In this document: positions 24,414 through 36,370 of the stretch, one piece after another
Layout: every line of letters begins with the position of its first letter
Numbering within the stretch: position 1 is the first letter of the stretch
NCBI GenBank assembly: GCA_000231825.2
Contig: JH720314.1
Span: 1,165,684-1,229,683, forward strand
Direction: 5' to 3'
DNA from: Tetrahymena elliotti 4EA
Taxonomy: Eukaryota; Ciliophora; Oligohymenophorea; Hymenostomatida; Tetrahymenidae
DNA length: 64,000 nt
The notes under the pieces: model-generated
The model's database searches: none
Told to the model about the DNA's origin: nothing
Seen by the model: the letters and a program-made list of their open reading frames with translations, nothing else
Translations under genes and position numbers: made by a program

Positions 24414-25319
24414 ATGGGAGTTAGTTAGGTTGGGTTTTATTTTTGTAAATAAACTGAAAAATTTTTGATAAAAGAATGTGTTACTATAAAGTATAGTTCT
24501 AGAACTAGCTTTTTGTTGTAGTTCTTTAGTATAGATATATGGTATCCTTTAAAAATATGCTTGATTTATTTTTATAGCCTGTGCAAGAATGAAATAAGCT
24601 TAGCTTTAGCACTCTTAACACTGCCTTTGCTCCTTGTTTTCATGTAAGATTTTATTTCAAATGGATTTTTAAATAGTAATATCATTTTTGATTTAAAATC
24701 ATTAGAGTATCTACTATATTTCTCTCACAGTTTTATTGATTTCATGGTGGATTAAACAAAAAAAAATAACATAAATAAAAATAAATTAATCGCTCTACCC
24801 TGCTCCCTTTATTTATTAATAAAGTTCTATAAGAAGGCAATTGGGTATTATACTCTACTTAAGACTATAATTTTTAATGGCTTATTAAAAGACTTACTTA
24901 TTTAATACTTACTCTTTATCCCATATAGCGAATCTAAAAAGCATTCCTAAATATTTTTAATTAGGGAAAAGGGCCAAAATATGACTTCTTTAAAAAAGAG
25001 TAAAGCTTGGTTATTGAATCCCTTATAAAATTTAATTAAAATAATAAAATATGAAAGAAAGTTCTATCTCCCTTTTAAGGATTTGCTTAATTTATAAATA
25101 GAAAAGTGTGTAAAATTCAACCCGCCCTTAATTTAATTATTAATAATAATAAGAATGAGAAAGTAATAATATTTATTTTACTTTGCATTACTTAATATTT
25201 TCTTTGGCTTAGCTTTGCTTAAGGATTCTGTTTTTGGCAATTTCTAATATTCCTTTATTGATAATAAATATCTCAGGTTTTTTTTAATTATTAGTAAACA
25301 ACATAGGTTCAGAAACTGA
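24414..25319 (+). CDS. possible hydrophobic protein (301 aa), uncertain
   Basis: An intronless frame from ATG 24414 to TGA 25317-25319 encodes 301 residues, and the same frame is open back to about 24220. Hydrophobic segments such as ISLALALLTLPLLLVFM and YLFYFALLNIFFGLALL look like membrane helices, and GC content is a little higher than in neighbouring spacers. However, an overlapping minus-strand frame is also open and looks about equally protein-like, no homologue is recognised, and with a single stop codon frames of this length are expected a few times by chance in 64 kb. Treat as a weak prediction or relic. Confidence 0.25.
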
Positions 25320-25863
25320 AGAAAAACTCATGAAAGCAAAAATTTGTCCCTGTTTACTAAATATATAGGTAATATGGAGTAATGAAATAAATATGAAGAA
25401 GACTAAATATGAATTAAAATATTAAAAATAGTAAGTAATATTTCTCAAATAAATATTTTTATGGAAAATTTACAATTTAATCTCATCAAAATATTTTTTT
25501 GTTTAATATTACTGACTAACTTATTCTAATTCAAATTTAAATTTATTTTTATTTCATTACTAAATCAAACCCTAACTAATTAATTATTATTTAATTTACT
25601 TATCATTTTATTTGTATCTATTTTTATCTTTCTAATTTTGTTTGTTAATTATCTTTTAAAGATTTGATTTAATTTATTTATTTCCATTACTATTTTCTAA
25701 ATATTTTATTTCTTTCTCATTTTTGTGTAAATTATTTTTTAAAGACTTCATTTAATTTATTCATTTCACTTCATATTTTATTATTATTTTTATTAATTTA
25801 GATTGATAATTTTAAGATTTTCATTTTAGATTAGAATAAAGATAAATAAAATTGAAAATAAAC
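25320..25863. other. intergenic AT-rich spacer
   Basis: Presumed promoter region of the secreted-protein gene that follows. Nothing specific recognised. Confidence 0.45.
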
Positions 25864-27862
25864 ATGAATATTTTTAGCTTAATTTGGATTTTTCTATTAT
25901 TTTTTGAGATATTTTCATAAGACTTAAATCATAGTGAATAAATATAGTAGTTATATGATGATATTAATAGGTAATATTTGCTGGATTAAAATATTTAGTT
26001 TCAGACACTTGTTACAGGCTGACTTAAAAAATGACACTTTTAGATTTAAGAATAGAAAATTGCTTCATCAATAAAACTTTGGTATTTAGCAAGAATTCTA
26101 ATAATCTTTAGCTAAATTATAGCTGAGAATATTCCAGATTATTATAATAGCTTAATAAAATTCAAAGATATTAGTAAGTTAAATGTTGATAATTTATGTG
26201 CAAAAATTGTAATAAAAATGATACAACTTTTTGATAGAAAGTTATGGAGAAATGTTTATTGATCAGTCTTTTTAAGTTAACTTTTGCAAAATAAAAATTA
26301 GTGGTATTTCAGTAAAATATAAATGATTTGCATATTCAACATTAGATGCTTAGCCGAGGTGATGCGGTTTTATTTGCTTAAAATGTAATTAATATTTAAA
26401 ATGATTAAATTAAAAGAACTAGTTAATTAAAAATTCATTCTATTAATTAGGTTAGATTAACAAATTTACATTTCCTAATCAGTAATTTACAGCTAAATTT
26501 AACATATTGGGGAAAAAAAATTATCATATAAAATCTATTTATTGGTTTATGAAAATATAGTCGTACCCAGAAAAAAATTCAATAATTTTATTCAAAATAA
26601 ATACAAAATAAATGAAACAAATAATATAAAAATATTTGAAAATTTAAATCATTGAATTTTTTTTTGGATACCCTTTTTTAATAATTTACATTTGGTATAA
26701 AAAAAGAATATTAATTTTTTCCAAATAAAGGAAGACATATAATTTATTTAGCTTTCATTTCATCGTTTTACTAAAATTTAATCATAGGAAATATCAGTTT
26801 ATTAAGTAATTAATTAATTTCATAAATTTCAAGTAAATTTTATTGGAATTGAGAATTTTTTAAATATTAAAAAAATATATTAGAGTTGTTAAAAATGTAG
26901 GATTTATTATTTTTATCATATTTATATCTATTTGAAGTAATCTTCGAGCATATATTTAGATCAATTAAAAGTAAAAAACTGCTTCTTTGAATAAAATCTT
27001 ATTGTATTACTTAATGCATGTAATACTTAAATAAATAATTCTACTTTTATTTTAGAACCTAACTCACCCCTTTACAGTTATTTTAAACTTCTTTGGTAAC
27101 TTTAGAAATGCAGCTCAAAAAATCAATTATAAATATGAAAAAAACCAAATGAATAATCTTTGTAATTAAAATGATGGACAAGCTCTTTAATTATCTTTTA
27201 TGATTGTTCAAATGAAATAGATCTATCTTTTGTTTATAATTATCAAAAATTTAAGCTGATTTTAGTGGATGTGATTCTCGATTTATGTTTGGGTCAAATT
27301 TTATCTTAACATAGAAGTTTCCTCAAACAGTATTTAAAAAAAATATGATATCACATAAAAGTGAAAGTTGCTTAAGATTTTGTTTTATATCTATTTAAAC
27401 TAAACATATTTTCATCAAATTTCACTTAATTGTAGAAGTAATAAATTTGGAGAGGCATTATCTATTAAACTAAAATATACCTATTAATCATAAATTAATT
27501 TGATCGAATTAAATATTCAAGAAAATAAATCTCTATTATGCTAAGGTGTTTCTGTTGAGGCTGAGAAAGACGAAATTGTGAAGTAGAACATATTTCATTT
27601 AAGAAAAATACTTCCAACTATGTTGGCAATAACATAAGTAATTGAGAATACTCATAACTAGTATCAGTAAGAATACTTTATCAGACCTAAACCATTAAGC
27701 AATAAAATTAATGTCAGGGTATTATTTAATCATTAAATTGACCAAATACAGTTAATCAATTACTTTTTTCTAAAAATAGGATTATCTTTGTTTGATGAAT
27801 ATTAGAATGTAAAAGAAAATAGATATTTTTTGAATAAAAATTATCCTTAATTTGCTTTGTGA
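25864..27862 (+). CDS. predicted secreted or membrane protein, multi-exon, unrecognised
   Basis: Exon 1 (25864-25970) encodes MNIFSLIWIFLLFFEIFSQD, a classic signal peptide. Subsequent exons are inferred from protein-like frames: a piece with HLLQADLKNDTFRFKNRKLL, then ENIPDYYNSLIKFKDISKL after an intron near 26083-26123, then QHQMLSRGDAVLFAQN. Around 27057 there is LTHPFTVILNFFGNFRNA; at 27270 DFSGCDSRFMFGSNFILTQK; at 27430-27718 SLLCQGVSVEAEKDEIVKQ and onwards; and a last segment ending NKNYPQFAL at TGA 27860-27862. Cysteines in the middle exons (NLCNQND, FSGCDSR, LLCQG) suit an extracellular domain. Exon borders in 26200-27060 are uncertain, and the stop could be bypassed by another intron at the GTGAGT of 27859. 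Function unknown. Confidence 0.5.
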
Positions 27863-28648
27863 GTTTTTAAACAAAGAAATTTTGGTTTTATACTTAGTTA
27901 GTTAAAAATCTTAGTAACTCTAATTAAATCTTAAAATGAATTTGGAAAATTTGTAGCAATATTTTCTATCCTGAACATAAATACTAAAATTTTAAAAAGA
28001 TTGATAAAAATATAGTATATTTTTAAGATAAAATTATTAATGGCTTGAGTAATTGCATAATTAAAATTAGAAAAGAAATCCTAAATGAAATTGATTTTGA
28101 AATTTAATCAAATTAATTTGTAATTAGTAAATATTTGTTTAATTTGTATTTTTGAAAAAGTAAAATTTAATATCTCTCAATTATTTGAAAGATTTAAGAA
28201 TAATGCAAATAAATTATTTGAAAAAATAAAAAAAATATGTTTTTTTAGAAATGTTTGTTAAAAAATTTTAAAATCTATCTTTTTTTCATCAATTTAATAT
28301 GTGTGTATTTATGTTATTTAGTTTCATTTTGGGCAAAAATTAAAAATGAGCGGATAAGAGATAAATGATATCAGAAATCACAAGAAAAAGTTAAGAATAA
28401 TTTTTGGATGCATGGTTAAATAGTAAGAATAAAGTGAAATAATGAGAAATTTCAAATTTATTTGTTTTATTTTATAATATATAAATTTGTTAAATTCATT
28501 CCACATATAAAATTGTCTATTTTTAATAATAATCCAGTGGGTAAGTCGGTAGGTGGGCTCTATTTTTCTTAATTTAATTTAGCATCATTTCTTTTTCATA
28601 GCAAGTTCTATCTTCTTCCCATTTCATTTTTCAGTCCATCAAATTAAC
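27863..28648. other. convergent intergenic spacer
   Basis: Between the 3' ends of the secreted-protein gene and the chitinase gene. A/T-rich; a short G-rich patch at 28537-28562 has no assigned role. Confidence 0.45.
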
Positions 28649-29773
28649 TCAAACGGCTCTGCAACAGTTCCATGTGCAAGCAGGGTTAAGTAATTGAGAA
28701 CAGTTAATATGATCTTCAGCTAAAGGACAATTCTTAATGGGGACAGGGTCAAGTTTATCCCAAGGAAGTTCAGCACCCCAAGCTTGAAGAATAGCTGCAA
28801 ACCATTAAACTCTGTATAATGTATGACCGTAAAGAGGGAAGTAACCACTTGAAGGGCAACAATCATAACCACCATTAATCAAATTAATGACTTCACCCAT
28901 ACCACCTTCTCCAATAATAGCTCTATGAGGGCTATTTCTTCCGACAGGGAGCCAATGTTCTTTACTGCATACTGAGTTTGAGCAAGTACCAGGTCCGAGA
29001 GGACATTCTTCTTCACACTTGTCATGGAAAGGCCAAGCAGCTTAAGGAACACACCATCCACCATACTAATGTTCAGCCATCCAGAACCATAAAGCACTAG
29101 TCCAGCAAAGAGTAGTATCATCATTCAATTTAGTAGGATTTAAGAGTAAACGATCATCTCCGTAAAGTTACTTAGAGAAATCAGCATAGTTGTAATTCCA
29201 AGAAAGTTAAAGAGGACCACGTCCATAATATTAGAGATTAGGATCAATATCACAAAGTTGACCAGCAGTGTTGTAAGAACAAGCTTAACAGTTGGGACAT
29301 CCATTTTCCCTAGTGCAAGGGAATCCAGTTGCTGCATCAAAAGAAGTTTCAGCACCAATAATTGAAAGGAAAGCTGCAAATTCTTACTTGTCTTTTTCTT
29401 CATTTCCACTGTTGCAAAATTCGGGGAAAGATTTAGCAGCTTCTGTGATTTCAGCAGCCCATTTATTACCAACTTCAGTAGAAATTACAGGATTGATGGA
29501 TTAAATAAGAAGAGCGATACCATTTTAGCTACCACCTGGATTAACAGCATTCATCCAAGCAGTGAAGTCACGACTCTGACCATTAGATTTGATTTAAGTT
29601 CTATTATATCCATCAGGTCTACGTTGGCTGTGATCATGGAATAACTTGTGATCTTTAGGATTAGCAAATTTATTTTTACCATACAATTAATAATTTCTAA
29701 AGATACTAGCACAGTTAGCTAAGCTTATCAATAAAATGAAAGCACAAACAGAAAATAATCCAATTTTCTTCAT
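28649..29773 (-). CDS. secreted GH19 (class I-type) chitinase
   Basis: An intronless minus-strand gene, ATG 29771-29773 to TGA 28649-28651, 374 residues. It begins with a signal peptide (MKKIGLFSVCAFILLISL, cleavage probably near ANC). The catalytic domain follows glycoside hydrolase family 19: FLSIIGAETSFDAATGFPC contains the conserved general-acid Glu (HET-like position), QYYGRGPLQLSWNYNY is the family hallmark, LCWTSALWFWM matches the F-x-TALWFWM helix, and VINLINGGYDCC matches the IINGG-C motif. Many paired cysteines fit an extracellular fold. The expected reaction is endo-hydrolysis of beta-1,4-linked GlcNAc polymers (chitin, or peptidoglycan-like substrates in related enzymes). A phagotrophic ciliate would plausibly secrete it or send it to food vacuoles. 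Base composition is distinctly less AT-rich than the spacers, as expected for a well-expressed gene. Confidence 0.93.
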
Positions 29774-31277
29774 ATTTAGAAATTGTTTTTTTTAAGATAA
29801 TTAAGCTTCTTTTTAACTATTTTCTAATTATATTAAATTAAGAAATCCAAAAGATCTTTAATATATTGATTGATTAATATTTTTGATGATTTTTGTTAAT
29901 AGTGTCTTTAGATGATTAAAATATCGCTGTATTCATTATTTATTTTAATTATTGTAAAGAAATTTCAGTGGTTATTCATTATTTGAGGAGTAAAAATACG
30001 CATTTTGTTAAAATCAAGCTCCTTTTTAAGATTTATTTTTTTTCTGATAGAGACAATCTAATGATAAACCAAAAATAAAGAGTATCAAATTTTAACTAAT
30101 TCAATTTTAAGTTTTTTTTCGATTAATAAATTTATTTTTATGAAAGAATCTTATTTAATTTTCAAAATAAAATGTCTTAATTTGAAAGAAATTTTAAATC
30201 TAGCTTTTTTAGGCTATTTTTAAGCTCTAATTTTAAAACTTTCCTTTATCAAAAAACTCAGTATTCTTTAAAAATACTGAAAAATTTTAATTCTTTTATA
30301 GTGAATATTTAAATGATTTCATTTCAAGGTGATCTATTTTTATAATTAATAATTAATTGATTACATACAACATATACCTAATATCAACTAAAGTAACTCA
30401 AATCTAGAATAATTGATGGATTTTAAAACAAATTTTTGTGTTTTTGAATAACATTTTTAATATCAAATTGAGGTTATAAATACCTATTGTATTCAAATTA
30501 TTAAAGTTTTCAAGAAATCTTATTTTGATATCAAATTTTTTAATTTTTGTCTAATAAAATAATATTTCTTCGGTTTTTGAGATTCTGTAAATGATTAAAT
30601 ATTTAAAATTTCATAATAAAACCATTTTATATTTTAACATATTTTTATAATAATATTTTGGAATAATTTTATTATTTTAAATATATTTTTGTTACTTTAA
30701 TAACAAACAGTAAAAAAGAAAAAGATTTCTTCAAATTTTTTAAGCTTTCTTTATGAAAAAAGTATAATTTAATATAATAATATACGATGGAAAAAACATA
30801 ATTTTAGAGTATATTTATCTTTTGTTCTGATCTAAGAAATAATCTTAAATAGATTTTATTTATATCATCTAATTGTTTAATTATTAATTGATTGTAGACT
30901 TAATTAAATGTCTAAATTTTTCAAATTATTTAAATTTTCCCATAAGAAAGATTTATTCATTAAAATTCATTAAGAAAAAAAATATTTAATTTTCTCTCTT
31001 TTATTTTACATAAATTTCTATTCATATTATTTCTTTTTAGTTTTAGTTAAAAATCTACTTCAAAAAATGATAAAATGAGTATTTAATAAATTATTTTTCT
31101 AGAGAGTCAAATTCTACTAATTTTAATTTAACGATTCAATAAATAGAAGAATTTTAAGATGACATTTTTTAATTTAAAATTCTCTCTTTTTAAAATTTAA
31201 ACTTTTAGTTGAAATTTATTTTAGCTTAAACATTTATCTTTTTCTTATTTTGTGCATTTTAGTAAGTAATATTTTTA
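29774..31277. other. intergenic AT-rich spacer
   Basis: About 1.5 kb upstream of the chitinase gene, presumably holding its promoter. No gene seen. Confidence 0.45.
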
Positions 31278-31438
31278 ATGGTAGAAATTAATTAAACTCA
31301 GCTGTATCAAGTGCTTGGTAACTTTAGAAAAAATCTGAAAACAACCCTTAATAGTCTAAAAAAGAACCAGGTCCTACATTTTGTTTATAGATGCTAAGAT
31401 GAATACAATTTTGAAGAGCACTTTAAGATTAATTGAGA

Positions 31439-31621
31439 GATCAAATCATTAACAGAATTTGTAACATGAAAGCCATGACGATTTTCTTAAAGATTAGGTA
31501 ATTTAGAAACACAATCAACCCATTCAATTAAAATTATTAATTTTTTTCATATTTTATCAACAACACTACAGATATTGTTAGTATAACTCCCTCCCAAAGC
31601 TATTGCTAAAATTTTTTCATT
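31439..31621 (-). pseudogene. kelch-like repeat remnant
   Basis: On the minus strand a single frame reads EKILAIALGGSYTNNICSV, then DKI, an in-frame TGA, and then EWVDCVSKLPNLQENRHGFH. The GG...Y...W...P....R..H spacing is that of one kelch blade. The TGA stands where a Trp would be expected, and 3' of NSVNDLI the frame loses similarity. A plus-strand 52-residue frame (31278-31436) partly abuts it. Most simply this is a broken piece of a kelch-repeat gene. An intron removing the TGA cannot be excluded. Confidence 0.35.
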
Positions 31622-32149
31622 TGCTTTTTTATCTATTCACTTTTATCTTGCTTTTTAAAGCAGAATCTTTGGATTCAATTTTTTTAATTTTAATAATAGG
31701 TATTTAATTTATAATATAATTTATGTTAATTTTAAAAATTAATAATTTTTTTACACATAAATTTTTAATTGTATCTATTTTTTCTGAAGTAGAAGTGTGG
31801 TGGCTGAAATATAAAATTTGTGAGCAAATCCTGGAAGCGATAAATAATGCTAACCCAGGTAGTTAGTTTTACAACTTATCATCTTAAAGCTTTTTTTAGA
31901 CATTAATTTAAAAATTTTAAGCTTTTTTAAATTATATTTCTAATTTATTTTATTGTGGTAAAACTTTATAAATACTTTTATTAATTAATCAGTTTTTAAG
32001 TAAACAATTTTAAAAGATAGAGACTCATACACACATATTTTAATAAAGAATGTTACTTAACTTGATCATATACTATATGAATACAATTTTCATTATTCAA
32101 TTCGAAGTTTTTATGTTTAGATTAACTAATATTTTTATTCCTCATATCA
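31622..32149. other. intergenic AT-rich spacer
   Basis: Lies between the kelch-like remnant and the LRR array. A less AT-rich patch at 31785-31862 has no assigned identity; it does not fold as a tRNA by eye. Confidence 0.4.
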
Positions 32150-32905
32150 ATTTTTAAATTTATAATTTGAGTGCATTTGTTTAAGCCTAATCCTATCTCT
32201 GATGCTCCTTCATTCCCAATTTAATTACCACTTTTATTTTAGAAATAACATTTATTTTTTTTTTAAATAAGAAATCAAAGTTACCCCATGTAAAATTTTA
32301 AATTTATAAGTTGAGTACATATTTAAGCCTAATCCTATCTCCGAGGCTCTATCATTCCCAATTTAATTGTAGCTTTGATTTTAAAATATAACATGAAATA
32401 AAAACTATCATTAACTTTTTCTAAAAATAATAAATAAAAGTTACTTCAACCAAAATTCTAAATTTATAAGTTGAGTACATTTACTTAAGCCTAGTCCTAT
32501 CTCTGATGTTCCTTCATTCCCAATTTAATTGTTGTTTTTATTTAGAAAATGACATGAAATAAAAACTATCATTAATAGATAAAAGTTACCCCATATCAAA
32601 TACTAAATTTGTAAGTTGAGTGTATTTACTTAAGCCTTTTCCTATCTGTGATTAAATAAAAACTATCATTAACTTTGTCTAAAAATAATAGATAAAAGTT
32701 ACTCCATGACAAATACTAATTTTGTAAGTTGAGTGCATTTACTTATATTTAATCCCATCTCTTGATACTCTTTCATTCCCAATTTAATTTTTGCTTTTAT
32801 TTTAGAAAATAACATGAAATAAAAAAATATCATAAAGCTTTTCTAAAAATAATAAATAAAAGTTACTTCAACCAAAATTCTAAATATGTAAGTTGAGTGT
32901 ATCTA
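32150..32905 (-). repeat. tandem array of degenerate leucine-rich-repeat exons (about 5-6 units)
   Basis: A repeat unit of roughly 115-165 bp recurs with landmark starts near 32161, 32305, 32465, 32609, 32723 and a partial copy near 32886. Read on the minus strand, a unit contains an exon-like block encoding NQIGNEGASEIGLGLSKCTQ followed by LINLEF, then a constant donor-like GTAAC and an AT-rich intron-like segment ending in AAAG. The peptide matches the N-x-I-G-x-E-G-A-x-x-L-G-x-x-L pattern of RNI-type LRR proteins that form big families in Tetrahymena. At least two units carry indels that break the frame: one extra base near 32757-32770, and about two bases missing near 32305-32330. The unit near 32609 is internally deleted. 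Confidence 0.75.
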
Positions 32906-34509
32906 TCATATTAAATACAATTAATGAAAATTAAAATAAAGATTTTAGATATTTTTTTATTTTGTTTTAAATAATGATTACAATCAAATAATAATAAAAA
33001 ATGATAAATTAAAGGGGTTACTTAATATCAAATTACTAAGCTAAGTTCAAAGAGTAAATCTCAAAGAAAAAGATGCAATAAAATTATATTTTAATATTAA
33101 TCAAATAAGAAAATTAATAAAGAACAAAAAAAATCTTAAAATTAAATTCATATTTAAAAACATTAAAATTTTCAGTAGTTTCTTATTAAATAAATTTTTT
33201 GACCTCAACTAAAGGTCAATTCTGTTCAGAGCTTTCAAATTTGATTTAATAAACTTTTCATTGAAAAAAAAGTTAGTTTAACAATAAATTAAATAAAAAA
33301 TAAGCAATACATCCTTTAGATTGTAAAATGTTTGATTTTCTTTCTTCATTTTTTTAATCTTTCCTTACTTTTTTCGTGAATAAAAATTAAGTTTATTTAT
33401 TCATATTTTTACTCAAATTTTCAATATAAAGGTGGTAGCTTACTAGAAATTTAATGTAACATGAATATTAACTTTTATTTAATGAACAAATAATTTATTG
33501 AATGTAAATTAATTTTTTTCAAAACTTTTTTGATTGAAAATTGGATGTATGCTTGTAAAATTTATTATAAATGATAAATAATTTGGAAATTTATGGGAAA
33601 TGTATTATGTAATGAGTGATTGTGTGCATTTAATGATTACAGAAATGTTTAAATGGCAAATTAAAATAATAAATTAGTTACTATGCAGAATATTTGCAAT
33701 TAAATTGGTAATAAATCAAACTAAATAATTTAACACAAATAGACAAATAGAATTTAAATGCGTATCACATGATGTAAAAAATTGATAAATCATTATTTAT
33801 GGGAATGCGCAATATCTTAAATTAAATGCTGGAATGACGTAATTAAAAAGCACAACAATTCTAAATTCATATCTCAGGTAGTATTAAGCAAAAGATACAA
33901 TGTATTCTTTAGAAAGATAAACTTAAGCTAAATATAGCATACGTGTAGATACCTCCATAATTTCACATTAATTAACTACGAATCAAATACTTTAGTTTAA
34001 TATGACTCCTTTTTTAACCTTTTTAGTTTGATATTCCTGTAAAATTAATTACGATTTGAAAAAAAATCACTATTTTAAAATTTGCTAAACTCAAAAATTT
34101 TGGATGTAAATATCTTGATTATTATTTACAACAAACAGACTTAAAACAGAGAATACAAATAAACCACTCCAAAGAGAGTTAATTTCCAATTAAGAATAAC
34201 AAATTTTTTTGACAAAACTCAAAAGGCTTTAAAGTATGTCATGGTTGATAAATATGAAAAGTATTTAAGAATATTATTAATTATTTTCTTATTGATTTGT
34301 TTTGAAGAATATTTCTATTTTGTCAGCAAGCAATCCATATTATTTCAAAAAATTTTATGAATATTTATACTCAATTAAAAACAAATTTTTAATATCTTTA
34401 AATGCATTATTTCAATTAAGTTATTTTGGTAAAAATTTTTTTAATGTACCACTTCAAAGATAATTTTGATGACAAATATCTTTTCAATAAATTATTTTTA
34501 GTATTTTCT
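32906..34509. other. intergenic AT-rich spacer
   Basis: About 1.6 kb with no supported gene. It holds one short hairpin, TTGACCT/AGGTCAA at 33199-33219. Any parent exons of the LRR array upstream on the minus strand were looked for here and not found. Confidence 0.4.
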
Positions 34510-34643
34510 TCAAGCATCTTGAGAAATGAGATTATAAGTAAATGAAAAAGTCTCTGATAAGATAGCTATTATTGCCTTTAACATCTCTAAATCAAGTGTT
34601 TAAGGATTATTCAGTTCTAGATTATTTAGTAAGAGCTCACTTC
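34510..34643 (-). other. possible terminal exon of an unidentified minus-strand gene
   Basis: After an acceptor-like AG (34644-34645 on the complement) a frame reads GSELLLNNLELNNPQTLDLE, then MLKAIIAILSETFSF, and ends at TGA 34510-34512. Its composition is protein-like. Further upstream on the same strand, around 35120-35260, a block reads KSFKERGLEG and ends at a strong GTAAGT donor (35133-35138 region), so an intron-containing gene spanning about 34.5-35.7 kb is possible. Exons could not be joined convincingly. Confidence 0.25.
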
Positions 34644-36370
34644 CTAAAAATATAATAATTCAAATTTGACTGTAAATACTCTTAATAAATTTGAGTGTAA
34701 GAAAAGTTAATTTTAAAACATAAAACTAAGAAACTCTGCTAAAATTTTACAATCCAAAATTGACAATTTTTTTTATTTAAAATAGAAATGTAAAATGAAA
34801 CACTCTAAACTTAAAATGAAGAGGTATAATACTTCCATTGATTTATAATTTTTCTGGAGAATGACTCTTTAATAAGTGTTAGAGAAATAAATATTGAATA
34901 GTTAGTAATTTTTTAATTAATGTTTTTTTGCATAAAAGCAAGTGAATTGAGTGAAGTATTAGTGAATAATTTTATAATATGGATTTATTTCAATATTACA
35001 TATTATCGATTGCACTAAAAAGTTAAGGTTCAATCAAGCAAGTATCAAACAAAATTTAAAAGGTAAAAAAGTATTTATTTATTTGAATACGCACCTAACT
35101 AACTTCTATCTTTACATTCTTTTTAGATACGTCAACTTACCTTCTAAACCTCTTTCCTTAAAGGATTTTTCATTATTTTTCTCAGATTTTGTGGAAAATC
35201 GAATCTTAACAATATTCTTAAAATTTTCCTTTTTTTAAACAAGATTGTATAAATTTTGAAATACTTTTAAAAAGAAAAATTTTATTGCTCAAGATAGTGG
35301 TTAATTTATAAATATATTCAGATATTCATGCTATGAAGAAAAATATTCTGAAATTTGTAGGACATAATTTTTAATTTTTTAAAGGGTTTTGTTAGTAAAA
35401 GTAAGATTTTACTTGATAAAAAATGAAATTAGTAATTAATTACTTGACTAATTTTAGTTTTTATTTTTCTTTCTCAAAATTTATTTGTCAATTTCATAAA
35501 AAATAACTGTTTGAGATAATGCTTGAAGATGAAGATACGTCCTTGAAGCAAGTATTTTAAAATAAAAAAATTAAAAATTTGATGAGAAAAACATTTTTGC
35601 AAAGTATTTTGAAACAGAAAAATATTATATTTTAATGTACAAATTTTTAAAAAGATTTCAGAAAAGGATTGAATTCTCAATTTAATATCAGCCCATATAA
35701 TGAGTATAATGCGTAGGTAAATTAAAATTTATATTAGCTATTGCTTATAGTTATTAATCAAAATAATACTTTTAACATATTATTACAATTAAACTAATTA
35801 ATTTACATCATAACTAAATCGCGTAGATCACCGTCTTTGTCCAAAGATAGAACCCAAACTGAATAATATTTTTTTCTGATTAAATTTGATTACTTTAATA
35901 AAAACTATTTACATATCTCAACTATTTGAAGCAGCAATTATTTTAATTTGACAATTGTTACTTACCCTCCTGAAATTAATCTTTGTTACACTGCCTTTAA
36001 ACATTTTGTAATAGCACTAGTCCCCCCATTATAAGCACATAAATATAAACTTAAACCTGTATATATTGGTATATTAGTAAAAAGGACTAGTGTTTTATAA
36101 AAGATTTGGAATTGAGTATGGGAGCAATCTACAAGAATCAATTAATTAATTAAATAGTAATTATTCAACCAAAATGCTTGAAAACGATAAATAAAAAGAT
36201 AGATAGATTACAAAAGAAATAGATAGTAAGAAAGGATTTAATTAAATAATTTTTTTCATTTATTTTAAATTAAACAGAAGGATAAATTAAGTTGCAGAGA
36301 TATAATAAAAAAATATTGAATCTAATTATTATAGTCAAAATAAAAATAATAAAAAAAGAAAGATAAAAAA
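34644..36370. other. mostly intergenic; unresolved minus-strand coding hints near 35100-35300
   Basis: Apart from the possible exon fragments described for 34510-34643, no gene could be supported. Two less AT-rich patches lie at 35815-35865 and 35960-36040. Confidence 0.35.

Noticed and set aside
29140..29504. A 110-residue standard-code minus-strand frame and an overlapping plus-strand frame.
   Set aside because: Both are out-of-frame readings of the GH19 chitinase gene, whose true frame has the family motifs.
31785..31862. A less AT-rich patch considered as a tRNA or other small RNA gene.
   Set aside because: No acceptor, anticodon or T-arm pairing could be drawn, and no box motifs were recognised.
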